A stretch of DNA of 64,000 nucleotides from CAXBID01 sp963815305 (GTDB taxonomy: Bacteria; Bacteroidota; Bacteroidia; Flavobacteriales; Flavobacteriaceae), in the NCBI GenBank assembly GCA_963815305.1, contig CAWFFW010000001.1, positions 1,178,001 to 1,242,000 on the forward strand. Reading direction: 5' to 3'. Position 1 is the first letter of the stretch. The number at the start of each line of letters is the position of its first letter. The position numbers and the translations under genes were made by a program. The notes beneath the pieces were generated by a model. That model did not search any database. It was not told the origin of the DNA and saw only the letters and a program-made list of their open reading frames with translations. Below, one piece after another: positions 44,192-54,400 of this stretch.

Positions 44192-46522
44192 TTACCCAAC
44201 AACCTCCAGTTTAGCAAAACGTAATAATAATTTTTTTATACCACCGTGCTGAAAATTAATTTCAGCTTTAATATCAGCACCAGTACCTTCAATTTTCATA
44301 ACTTCTCCGGTGCCAAACCTGATATGCTTAACCACATTACCCACAACTAATTTGCTGTCAAATAAATTTGTGTTTCCATTTGTTTTTGAAACAGGTTTTA
44401 AATTTTTAGGGGTAGTAACTTGAAATTTTTCTTTTTCAGATTTTAATCCACCCTTTTTCAAAATAGCTTGTTTTGCTGGTTTGTACCTAATCTTATTAGG
44501 TTCGACATCTCCAAAAATATCGGCACTCAACATGGGGTTGAATCGTCGTTCCTCAATAGGTGTTACAATATCTAAATACTGTTCATCAATTTCTTCAATA
44601 AAACGGCTGGGTTCAGAATCAATTAATTTTCCCCATCGGTAACGAGATAAAGCATAAGTTAAATACGCTTGATTTTCAGCCCGTGTCACAGCTACATAGA
44701 ACAAACGACGCTCCTCCTCTAGTTCACTTCGAGTATTCATACTCATGGCACTGGGAAACAAATCTTCCTCTAAACCTACCACGAATACTGTTGGGAATTC
44801 TAATCCTTTTGCTAAATGTATCGTCATTAAAGCCACATGGTCGCTATCGCCCTTATCGGCATCTAAGTCGGTTGCTAGCGCCACATCTTCTAAAAATTCG
44901 GCTAACGAACCCGTGGTATCGGCTATTTCTTTTTGCCCTTCTACAAAGTCTTTCATACCGTTTAAAAGCTCTTCAATATTCTCCATTTTGGCAACACCTT
45001 CTGGCGTTCCATCTTTATTGAATTCTTTTATTATTCCCGTAGTTCGGGTGACATGCTCAGCGAGTTCAAAAACATCAGCAGTTTGGTTTAACACTTGAAA
45101 ACTCTCAATAAGTGTGACGAAATTTTGAAGTTTTGTTCGGGTTCCAGAATTTATTTTAACATCGGTTTTATCAATGTTTTTCATCACCTCAAAAATGGTT
45201 CGACCGTAACCATTTGCTGAAACAATCAATTTATCAACCGTGGTTTGACCGATACCTCTAGGTGGAAAATTTATAATGCGCTTTAAAGCTTCTTCATCTG
45301 CAGGATTTATAATCACCCGTAAATAAGATAATACATCTTTAATTTCTTTCCGCTGATAAAACGATAACCCTCCATAAATTCTATATGGAATATCACGTTT
45401 TCGTAACGCATCTTCAATGGCACGCGATTGTGCATTCGTTCTATACAAAATGGCAAAATCGCTGTTATTTAATTGGTTTTGCATTTTATTTTCCCAAATG
45501 GTACTGGCTACATAACGCCCTTCATCACCATCGGTTAAAGACCGGTTTACTTTTATTTTTGCACCTTCATCATTTGCCGTCCAAACTATTTTATCAAGTT
45601 TTGTTTGGTTTTTATCAATGATAGAATTTGCTGCATTTACAATGTTTTTGGTGGAACGGTAATTCTGTTCTAATCGAAACACTTTTACATCATCATAATC
45701 ATTCTGAAAATTTAAAATATTATTAATGTTAGCACCGCGAAACGCATAAATACTCTGAGCATCATCACCAACTACGCAAATATTCTGAAACTTATCAGAC
45801 AAAGCTCTGACAATTAAATATTGTGAATGATTTGTATCTTGGTACTCATCAACTAAAATGTACTTAAATCTGTTTTGATATTTTGCTAAAACTTCAGGAA
45901 AACGTGTAAGTAACTCGTTGGTTTTCAATAATAAATCATCAAAATCCATGGCGCCAGCTTTAAAACAACGCTCAACATATGCCTTATAAATATCGCCTAT
46001 TTTTGGGCGACGTGCCATTGTATCAGCTTCTATAAGTTCTGGATTTTGGAAATAGGCTCTAACTGTAATTAAACTGTTTTTATAAGATGAAATTCTAGAA
46101 CGTACTTGTTTGTATTTATAAATATCCTTATCAAGATTCATTTCCTTGATGATTGACGCTATTAATCTATCAGAATCTTGAGTATCGTAAATTGTAAAAT
46201 TACTAGGGTAACCTAATTTATCGGCTTCGCTTCTTAATATTCTTGCGAAAACAGAGTGAAATGTACCCATCCACAAGTTTTTTGCTTCGCTTTGCCCTAC
46301 AATGGTAGCTATACGCTCTTTCATTTCGCGAGCCGCCTTATTTGTAAATGTTAATGATAGTATGTTAAAAGGGTCTATGCCTTTACTCATCATATAAGCA
46401 ATACGATAGGTAAGTACACGTGTTTTACCTGAGCCTGCGCCAGCAATAACAATCATAGGACCTTCAATTTGCAATGTTGGCTCTAATTGTGCTTCATTTA
46501 ACTGACTTAAATATTTCTCCAA
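44192..46522 (-). CDS. UvrD/PcrA-type 3'-5' DNA helicase
   Basis: The 776-residue superfamily 1 helicase has Walker A AGAGSGKT (about 27-34), motif II DEYQDTNHSQY, motif III VGDDAQSIYAFRGA, QNYRST (motif IV), HLAKGLEF (motif V) and VAVTRAE (motif VI). The C-terminal tail KHIRFGTGEVMKIEG is the Tudor-like domain that binds RNA polymerase in PcrA and UvrD. It acts in repair and removal of replication blocks. A damaged copy of its last 270 bases lies at 42991-43255. Confidence 0.93.
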   Translation of the reverse strand: MEKYLSQLNEAQLEPTLQIEGPMIVIAGAGSGKTRVLTYRIAYMMSKGIDPFNILSLTFTNKAAREMKERIATIVGQSEAKNLWMGTFHSVFARILRSEADKLGYPSNFTIYDTQDSDRLIASIIKEMNLDKDIYKYKQVRSRISSYKNSLITVRAYFQNPELIEADTMARRPKIGDIYKAYVERCFKAGAMDFDDLLLKTNELLTRFPEVLAKYQNRFKYILVDEYQDTNHSQYLIVRALSDKFQNICVVGDDAQSIYAFRGANINNILNFQNDYDDVKVFRLEQNYRSTKNIVNAANSIIDKNQTKLDKIVWTANDEGAKIKVNRSLTDGDEGRYVASTIWENKMQNQLNNSDFAILYRTNAQSRAIEDALRKRDIPYRIYGGLSFYQRKEIKDVLSYLRVIINPADEEALKRIINFPPRGIGQTTVDKLIVSANGYGRTIFEVMKNIDKTDVKINSGTRTKLQNFVTLIESFQVLNQTADVFELAEHVTRTTGIIKEFNKDGTPEGVAKMENIEELLNGMKDFVEGQKEIADTTGSLAEFLEDVALATDLDADKGDSDHVALMTIHLAKGLEFPTVFVVGLEEDLFPSAMSMNTRSELEEERRLFYVAVTRAENQAYLTYALSRYRWGKLIDSEPSRFIEEIDEQYLDIVTPIEERRFNPMLSADIFGDVEPNKIRYKPAKQAILKKGGLKSEKEKFQVTTPKNLKPVSKTNGNTNLFDSKLVVGNVVKHIRFGTGEVMKIEGTGADIKAEINFQHGGIKKLLLRFAKLEVVG

Positions 46523-46598
46523 TTCATTTTCATTTTATGATGTGAAAATAAACATTGTTATCCTTTTAGCTAAGTAGATTTATTAATAATTATAAACA

Positions 46599-48200
46599 TT
46601 AATTTTTCTTTTCGCCGTTGCCTGTCATAGCAGCTAGTAAACCACTTCTTGCATTAAGCCATACAAAATTAAATACCGATTTGGTTTTGTCTCGCTCAAC
46701 TTCACTGGTACTGCCATATCTAAAATCGTCAGATTTGTTCTGACTGGTTTTAGAAACGAATAAATTTATTAAACTTGACAATAATTTATTTTTTTCATGC
46801 CCATCCTCTTTTAAAACAACAACTTTAAAATCATCATAATCAATTTTGAGATCTATTTTTGAAGTATTTTCATTACCATCAATGGTAAAGTAGGTTTTTA
46901 TCAACTCACCCTCCAACTTGATATTAAGATTAGGTTGCATAAATTGATTTAAATGTCTTGCTGCAAGTACCCCCATATTTGCTTTAAAATTAAAATGATC
47001 GTTCATATTATTAACATCGAATTCCCAATTAATTTTCAATGGTGTGTTTTCCATAAAAATAGATTCAATTACAATTTTTGTTTGCTCAGATTCAGCATAA
47101 GTGTTTCCTAAATTTTTTATGATCGCACCAAAATCTGAAAACTTTAATTGCCCACTATCATTATCTTGATTTGATTTCTCTTCGTATATAATTTCACCCT
47201 GATTAATTATAACTTCATTTAAATCAATATTAAAATTAAGTTCTCTTAATAGCTTACTATATAATGATTTATAGGATTCATCATCAGCAATAAGTTTATT
47301 CCTAAACATATAAACTCTGGGGTTTTCAAAATAAACATTTTTACTTTTAAGCTGAAAAATAGAATCGTTAACAAAATTAAAATCGGTATCCTTAAACGTT
47401 ATAGAATTAATACCAATATCTAGATAATCCCGTTCTTTTAAAATCATTCTTGAAAACTCTTCCTTAGCGTATTTTGTTTTAAGTTTTACGTCGTTAAAAA
47501 ATAAACTGTTTTTAGTGATATTCAGCGTTTCTAAAGTTAAGTCTTCATAGTCGCTTAATTGATATTTAAAATGATTTGACGTTAACTCAAAATCATTAAA
47601 ACCAAAAGGTAATTTATTTTTAATAGACAAATCATCTACTGTAATTTGATTAACTACTAAATTTAAATCGGATGTTTTTAAAAGTAAAGAATCAGTTTGA
47701 TGGCTAATAACCTCTATATCTCCTGAAATAATCTTAAGTACTCCAATTTTAAAACTCTTTTTTAGAGAGTTATTCAACGAACGTTTATAAGCATCATTAT
47801 TTACCGATTTATTGTGATAGTAGGTTACATGTAGTTGATTTAAAAACACCTTATCCATTGAAATGTTATCGTTAAATAATATGTCCCAATATCCTATATC
47901 ATCAATTTGAATTGTTTCTGTTTTAAATAAACCGCTTATAACATCTGTGTTTTTATCGTAGATAGTTAACATGGGCATTTCCATGTTCAAATTCCCGAAA
48001 AAAGAATTTATACTTATCTCGTCGTACTCAAATTTAATGTGGCCAGGTAAATCGTTAATGGCATAATCAATTTCAGTTTTTATTTTATAATTAACTCCAA
48101 AAAAACAGACAATAATTAAACCTAAAATACTGATTAAAATAATAATACTTTTTTTAAATGTATCAACCATTTTATAAAGATATATATTCGATAGTTTCAT
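46599..48200 (-). CDS. AsmA/DUF748-like membrane-anchored protein
   Basis: The 533-residue protein has one N-terminal transmembrane helix (about 18-40) and a long beta-rich region facing the periplasm, with alternating patterns such as FNIDLNEVIINQGEIIYEE and KIDLKIDYDDFKVVVLKEDG. This resembles AsmA-like or DUF748 proteins that bridge the envelope, but the match is weak and no motif is decisive. The start may be Met1 (48200) or Met11 (48170, MVDTFKKS). It is divergent from the glutamate synthase-like gene. Confidence 0.65.
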   Translation of the reverse strand: MKLSNIYLYKMVDTFKKSIIILISILGLIIVCFFGVNYKIKTEIDYAINDLPGHIKFEYDEISINSFFGNLNMEMPMLTIYDKNTDVISGLFKTETIQIDDIGYWDILFNDNISMDKVFLNQLHVTYYHNKSVNNDAYKRSLNNSLKKSFKIGVLKIISGDIEVISHQTDSLLLKTSDLNLVVNQITVDDLSIKNKLPFGFNDFELTSNHFKYQLSDYEDLTLETLNITKNSLFFNDVKLKTKYAKEEFSRMILKERDYLDIGINSITFKDTDFNFVNDSIFQLKSKNVYFENPRVYMFRNKLIADDESYKSLYSKLLRELNFNIDLNEVIINQGEIIYEEKSNQDNDSGQLKFSDFGAIIKNLGNTYAESEQTKIVIESIFMENTPLKINWEFDVNNMNDHFNFKANMGVLAARHLNQFMQPNLNIKLEGELIKTYFTIDGNENTSKIDLKIDYDDFKVVVLKEDGHEKNKLLSSLINLFVSKTSQNKSDDFRYGSTSEVERDKTKSVFNFVWLNARSGLLAAMTGNGEKKN

Positions 48201-48242
48201 AACAATATATTTTAAATATCTTTACGAAAAACAATAGTCATA

Positions 48243-49805
48243 ATGGATTTTTTCCTAAATTTTTTATCAAATATTCCATGGTGGGGATGGATTTTAATTT
48301 TCTTAATAGCTGTTGCCATAAGAGATGTGTTTTTACAAAAAGCGCATACTATTAGCCATAATTATCCTATTGTAGGTCACTTACGCTATTGGTTTGAAAG
48401 TATTGGTCCAGAAATACGCCAGTATTTTATAGCCAGTAATAGAGAAGAACTACCTTTTAATCGTATAGAACGTGGCTGGGTTTACGCCTCAGCAAAAAGT
48501 GAAAATAATTATGAAGGTTTTGGTACCGATCGTGATATTTATAAACATGAGCACATTTTTATAAATAACGCGATGATTCCATTTAAGATTGAAGACGATC
48601 ATATTAATGCAAAAGATAAATATTTTTTACCATGTGCTAAAGTGATTGGTTTGCACCATAAACGTGAAAGACCGTTTAGGCCTGCCTCCATTATAAATGT
48701 TTCGGCTATGAGTTTTGGCTCTCTTTCTGCTAGAGCGATAGACTCTTTAAACAGAGGCTGTAAAATATCAGATGCATATCACAATACTGGAGAAGGTGGT
48801 TTATCGCCCTATCATAGTAATGGAAGCGATGTTGTATTTCATTTTGGAACAGGTTATTTTGGGGTACGGACAGAGGATGGTAATTTTTCTATGGAAAAAA
48901 TGAAAAAACTTGTGGAGGAAAATCCCTTTATTCGTGCCATAGAATTAAAATTATCACAAGGAGCAAAACCTGGAAAAGGTGGTGTATTACCTGGAGAAAA
49001 GATAAACAAAGAAATTGCTGAAATACGGGGTGTAGAGGTTGGTAAAACCGTTTTATCGCCTCCAAATCATAAAGCCTTTAATACCATTCCAGAAATGGTA
49101 GATTTTATTGAAGCTATTGCTAACGAAACAGGATTGCCAGTAGGCATTAAAGCAGCTATTGGTAAACTAGATCAATGGGAAGAACTCACTGATATTATGA
49201 AAAGCACTGGAAAAGGTCCTGATTTCATTACGGTTGATGGTGGCGAAGGCGGCACTGGTGCAGCACCTCCAAGTTTCGCTGATCATGTGAGTTTACCTTG
49301 GGTTTATGCCTTTGGCGATTTGTATAAGCTATTCTTGAAAAAGGGGTTAGAAAAACAAGTTGTTTTTATAGGTAGTGGTAAATTAGGATTTCCTGGTAGA
49401 GCAGCCATGGCTTTTTCTATGGGCGTTGATGTGATTAATGTGGCACGTGAAGCGATGATGAGTATTGGATGTATTCAAGCAAAAGTGTGTCATACCAATC
49501 GTTGTCCAAGTGGGGTGGCCACACAAAATAAATGGCTACAACGTGGCATTAATGTACCTTTAAAATCTGAACGTGCAGCACAGTATTTCAAAACGTTTAG
49601 AAAAGAGTTTTTAGAAATTACGCATGCTGCCGGTTACGAACATCCATGTCAGTTTAAAATGACTGATATTGAAGTTAATGCTGATGACCATAATCTTTCA
49701 AAAGAATTGAGTAAGACGTATATGTATGAAAAAACACCTGTAGAATTTCATGGTATGCAATCTTTAAAAGAATGTTTATATTTGGGAGGCGACAGAGCAA
49801 ACTAG
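48243..49805 (+). CDS. FMN-binding glutamate synthase family protein
   Basis: The 520-residue protein has an N-terminal membrane helix (IPWWGWILIFLIAVAI). It then has the FMN-binding barrel of the glutamate synthase large subunit: ASIINVSAMSFGSLS, GEGGLSPYH, DGGEGGTGAAPP and SGKLGFPGRAAMAFSMG. A Cys cluster CIQAKVCHTNRCPSG could bind a 3Fe-4S centre. It lacks the glutaminase and C-terminal domains of true GltB, so ammonia assimilation is uncertain. The gene downstream starts 16 bases on. Confidence 0.9.
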   Translation: MDFFLNFLSNIPWWGWILIFLIAVAIRDVFLQKAHTISHNYPIVGHLRYWFESIGPEIRQYFIASNREELPFNRIERGWVYASAKSENNYEGFGTDRDIYKHEHIFINNAMIPFKIEDDHINAKDKYFLPCAKVIGLHHKRERPFRPASIINVSAMSFGSLSARAIDSLNRGCKISDAYHNTGEGGLSPYHSNGSDVVFHFGTGYFGVRTEDGNFSMEKMKKLVEENPFIRAIELKLSQGAKPGKGGVLPGEKINKEIAEIRGVEVGKTVLSPPNHKAFNTIPEMVDFIEAIANETGLPVGIKAAIGKLDQWEELTDIMKSTGKGPDFITVDGGEGGTGAAPPSFADHVSLPWVYAFGDLYKLFLKKGLEKQVVFIGSGKLGFPGRAAMAFSMGVDVINVAREAMMSIGCIQAKVCHTNRCPSGVATQNKWLQRGINVPLKSERAAQYFKTFRKEFLEITHAAGYEHPCQFKMTDIEVNADDHNLSKELSKTYMYEKTPVEFHGMQSLKECLYLGGDRAN

Positions 49806-49821
49806 AACCAATTATATTTAT

Positions 49822-50343
49822 ATGAACGCTGAAAGAATTATCGACTTATTTTTATTTGCCATTCCAACAGTAATTACAGGATTAATAGCCTATTACTTTT
49901 TTAAAGAACACACCAAAAACGAAGATGGTAGAAGGCGTTTTTTGCTAAAAAAAGACATGCAAGTTAACGCTATGCCTCTACGATTGCAAGCCTATGAGCG
50001 CATGGCACTTTTTTTGGAACGAATTACACCTTCAAAAATATTAGTTAGAGTGACCCCTACATCTTCTAGTAAAGAGGATTATGAATTGTTAATTATACGA
50101 AGTATTGAACAAGAGTTTGAACATAATTTATCGCAGCAGATATATGTAAGTGATAGATGTTGGAACATTGTAACGACAGCAAAAAATGCCACTATTCAAC
50201 TCATAAGAAAAGCTAGTTTATCTGAAAAAACAGATACTGCTAATAAACTTCGAGAAGTTATTTTGACTGAAATGATGGAACGCAGAGCACCTAGCGATGC
50301 CGCATTATCTTTTATTAAGGAAGAAGTTTCTGATTTGTGGTAA
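49822..50343 (+). CDS. Conserved small membrane-anchored protein (DUF7935-like)
   Basis: The 173-residue protein has one N-terminal transmembrane helix (about 7-26) and a cytoplasmic helical domain with the segments RLQAYERMALFLERITP, FEHNLSQQIYVSDRCWN and RAPSDAALSFIKEEVSDLW. I recall this as the DUF7935 family of Bacteroidota, unconfirmed. It is co-directional with the glutamate synthase-like gene and likely co-transcribed. Function is unknown; its stop is adjacent to that of the convergent patatin gene. Confidence 0.7.
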   Translation: MNAERIIDLFLFAIPTVITGLIAYYFFKEHTKNEDGRRRFLLKKDMQVNAMPLRLQAYERMALFLERITPSKILVRVTPTSSSKEDYELLIIRSIEQEFEHNLSQQIYVSDRCWNIVTTAKNATIQLIRKASLSEKTDTANKLREVILTEMMERRAPSDAALSFIKEEVSDLW

Positions 50344-51255
50344 TTAATCCATTCGTAATTCGTTTGATTGCGCCTGTTCAAATTTATTTTTAGCGTAGTC
50401 AAATCCTTGTTGCCACCAAGAAGTCATGAGTTTTTTATTAAAAATTAGTGAGTTTTCGGTAAGCTTTGAAGGGGTATAATATAAATTAAGCTTTACATCT
50501 TTATTTTTTGCAGCCAGCTTACCAATAGTGATATCATTGCGTTCTATTTGGTCCAATAAGTGTCCAAATAAATTAATCATTAACGAAAACGGATTCTTAC
50601 CTAAAATCTTATTATATTCCATAGTTTCTGATTCTAAAACAATGGCATCAACCTCGGTAGCACCCCTTAATATGGCTTCTCTAATAGGTATTACACAACC
50701 TAATCCACCATCCGCATAATCGTAACCGTTTTTTTCAACCAAAGACATAAATGGAATGTAATTACATGAAATCCAAATCCAATCACAAAATTCATCATAA
50801 CTAAATTCTTTGATCGATTTATATTCCACTCTATTCTTAGATAAATTTGATACCGTTACCACGACATCATCCTTAGTTTTTAGAATTTTGTTGTACTCAT
50901 CTAGCGTGAAAGAATTTTTGATGTGTTTTCGTAAAGCTTTACTTTCACCAAACGTTCTTTTTTTCTTCATAAATTGAAGTAAGGTATTTTTAAAGTTGAT
51001 AGATACGAATTCTCGATTTCCTTTTTTTCTGATATTGAAAGGATTAATACTAAAAATATCATTTTGTTTCACATTAGTAAACACTTGATAAATTTTATCT
51101 ATTTCACCAGCAGCTAGATGCGGCACAAGCAACCCTCCTGTTGAAGTTCCTAAAAACATATCATAATTGTTTCCAGCTTCATCTATAAGATATTGAGCAA
51201 CACCACCAGCGTATGCACCTTTGCTTCCTCCACCCGAAATAACTAATGCCTTCAT
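50344..51255 (-). CDS. Patatin-like phospholipase family protein
   Basis: The 303-residue lipid acyl hydrolase has a glycine-rich oxyanion loop GGGSKGAYAGG (8-18), nucleophile elbow GTSTG with Ser38, and the Asp182 in DYADGGLG, which complete the Ser-Asp dyad. It lacks a signal peptide, so it should act in the cytosol or on the inner leaflet. The gene is monocistronic and convergent with the upstream neighbour. Confidence 0.92.
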   Translation of the reverse strand: MKALVISGGGSKGAYAGGVAQYLIDEAGNNYDMFLGTSTGGLLVPHLAAGEIDKIYQVFTNVKQNDIFSINPFNIRKKGNREFVSINFKNTLLQFMKKKRTFGESKALRKHIKNSFTLDEYNKILKTKDDVVVTVSNLSKNRVEYKSIKEFSYDEFCDWIWISCNYIPFMSLVEKNGYDYADGGLGCVIPIREAILRGATEVDAIVLESETMEYNKILGKNPFSLMINLFGHLLDQIERNDITIGKLAAKNKDVKLNLYYTPSKLTENSLIFNKKLMTSWWQQGFDYAKNKFEQAQSNELRMD

Positions 51256-51440
51256 CTTGTTTATTTATTGGTAAATATAATCAACAATTAAAGAAATCAT
51301 AAAAAGCTCGATATAAGAATTTGTTTTATATACCCTGTATTAGGTATTTTATAGATAAAAAAGATATAAAATGCTGATAAATAGTGATGCATAAAAAAGA
51401 ATTTTTATTTTAGTCTCAGCTATTAACATAATTATTTTCT

Positions 51441-54400
51441 ATGAGGAAGAATTTTTTTCTTACCACACTGTCTTTTTTTATAATAACACTTTCAATTTTT
51501 GCTCTTGATATTATTGACATAAAAACACAGTTAACAAAAAATCCTTCATCTGTTTATTTAAAGCTTCCTCCTTCGGCAACTATTTCTGGAAGCACAACAG
51601 TTTGTAGAAACGATACACAACCTCAAATTACATTTACGGGTTCTGCTGGTAATGCACCTTATACTTTTACGTACACTATAAATTCTGGTGGAAATCAAAC
51701 TGTAGTATCCTCTGGAAATATCGCTACTGTTAATGTTAATACAGGAACTGTTGGTGCTTTTGTTTATCAAATTGTCTCAGTGAGTGATAGCTCTAATAGC
51801 AGCAGCAACGAAAATGACACTGCTACGGTAACGGTGGTCGCACCTCCTACGGTAGATTTTACGTTTGATAATTCTGGAGCGTGCTCAGAAACATCAGTAA
51901 ATTTCACTCCCAACGTAACTGGCGATGGGCCGTTTACTTATAGTTGGAGTTTTGGTGATGGTGTAACGAGCTCTAATAGTAATCCATCTCATGTATTTAC
52001 ATCATTTGGCTGTGGATTTCAAAATTCCAATGTCACACTTACCGTTACCGATTCTAATGGATGTACTAGCTCAATAACCAAAGCAGTTTCAGTACAACAA
52101 AAACCTTTACTAGAGTTTGAAGATATTGATAATCGTTTTGATCCTTTTAATAATTGCGGAAACAATACAACAGATCCGTCTTACACTATTAATGTTGGAA
52201 TAAGCAATGTTTCAGCAACTTGTATCAATTCTTATAATATAAATTGGGGAGATGGCAGTGGAATTGAAACCAACGTTAGCTTTCCCGCAACGCACACGTA
52301 CACGCAGTTAGGATCTTTTAATATGGAAATTACGGGTAATGGTACCAATTGTGATAATAGGGTGAGTTACTTAATTAAAAATTCCAGTAACCCAACAGGC
52401 TCTATTGTAAGCCCTGGAAATACAGTTAATTTATGTACACCTGTTAATCCATTAAATTTTGCTATCGGGTCTTGGGCTACTAATCCTCCAGATACGCAAT
52501 ACACCGTTGATTTTGGCGACGGAACTACTGAAAATTACACACAAGCACAACTTGAAACTTCAACGTATTACAATACTGCAGACCCTGTAAATTCTCAAAA
52601 TTATCCTATCCCACATACGTATACTCAAACGAGTTGTCCAAATAGCTATACTGTTTTCCTTTATATTACCACCTCATGCGGACAAACCAACTTAACCGCT
52701 GGTCCAATCATTATTTTAAGAAAACCTGAAATTGATTTTGAAGATCCACCAACCAGTTGTGTGGGTGAATTAGTTCCGTTTAATAATACCTCCATGGATG
52801 GCTACAGTAATAATTGTAGTATTAATGATGGTTACTATTGGGATTTCGGCGATGGTACTACCTCAACATTAAGAGACCCAAGTCATACTTACACCACATC
52901 TGGAACTTTTACGGTTTCATTATACGGCGAAAATTCTTGCGGTGTAACTAATACAGTAAGTAAAACCATTTGTATTGAGCCTTCATTAATCGCTGTATTT
53001 ACTTTAGACACCAATAATGGGTGTTCACCACTTGTTGTACAAACTACAAATACCACAGATTTAAGCGATAGTTGTGGTGGTGAAACCTACCTTTGGGAAG
53101 TAACTTATGCTTCTGGGTTTTGCGGAACCGTACCAGAACAATGGACTTTTAGTGGAGGAACTAATGAAACTTCTTCAGCACCAGTAATAAATTTTGTTAC
53201 TTCTGGAATGTATACTTTAACATTAACAACTACAAATTCTTGCGGAACCGATAGCTTTTCTGAAACCATTGAGGTTAAACAACCGCCAACCGTAACCATA
53301 AATTCTATAAATGACTTTTGTGGTTCAGGTAGTATAACCCCTGTTGCCAATGTTGATTCATGTGCGCCAGCATCAGAAACTTTAACTTATAATTGGAGTT
53401 TTTCGGGAGGAACACCAGCAACAGCAACAACTTTAAATCCTGGTATAATCACTTATACAACACCAGGAAACTATCAAGTATCCTTTAGTGTAAGCTCTAG
53501 TTGTGGAACAACTACGGATTCTGAAGATTTTGACATCAACCCAATTCCATCCATTACAAATACCGATTTAGCCCAAACCATTTGCTCGGGTACTGATACT
53601 AATGAAATTGTTTTAGCTTCAGATATTGCAAATACGACCTTTGCTTGGACTGCTACAGCAGCTTCAGGAGTAACTGGTTTTACGGCTTCTGGAAATACGG
53701 ACACTATTCCTATACAAACTATCGTTAATGCAAATACAACGTCTGAAGATGTTACTTATAGTGTTACACCTTCTGTTGGAGGCTGTGATGGCACACCTGT
53801 TAATTTTATTATTACTGTTAATCCTGCACCGTCCTTTACAAGTCAACCATTATCCGAAACCATTTGTTTGAATGGACCTATTTCTACTTTATCCTTAGAT
53901 GTAAACGGTCCTGGAACACCAACTTATCAATGGTACATTAATACCATTGACGATAATACCTCAGGAACCGCTATAGGAGGCGAAACAAACGCGACCTATA
54001 CACCACCAAACAATCCTGTTGGAGTGACTTATTACTATGGTGTAGTGTCTTTCTCTGCAAGTTCTGGTTGTAACGAAATTACTTCTGATACAGCCCGAAT
54101 AGAACTTGTAAATGGCATTCAAATAGATACTAATCCGTTAGCTACAGAAAGTATTTGCGTAGGTGGGGCAATCTCAAATCCATTATTTGTTGTTCATTCT
54201 GGAGGAGCAGGTACTATTTCATATCAATGGTATATCAATACAATAAATTCAAATACGGGTGGTAACTTAATTACGGGCGCAACAAATTCTGATTACAACC
54301 CATCAACTTTTAATGCTCCAGATGATTATTATTACTATGTTGTTATTTCACTAACAGGTAGCGGATGTAGCGCTATTACAAGTGACGTAGCCGAAGTTAT

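Noticed and set aside
44683..45098. Two long plus-strand frames opposite the helicase gene
   Set aside because: They lie opposite conserved helicase motifs with no supporting features.
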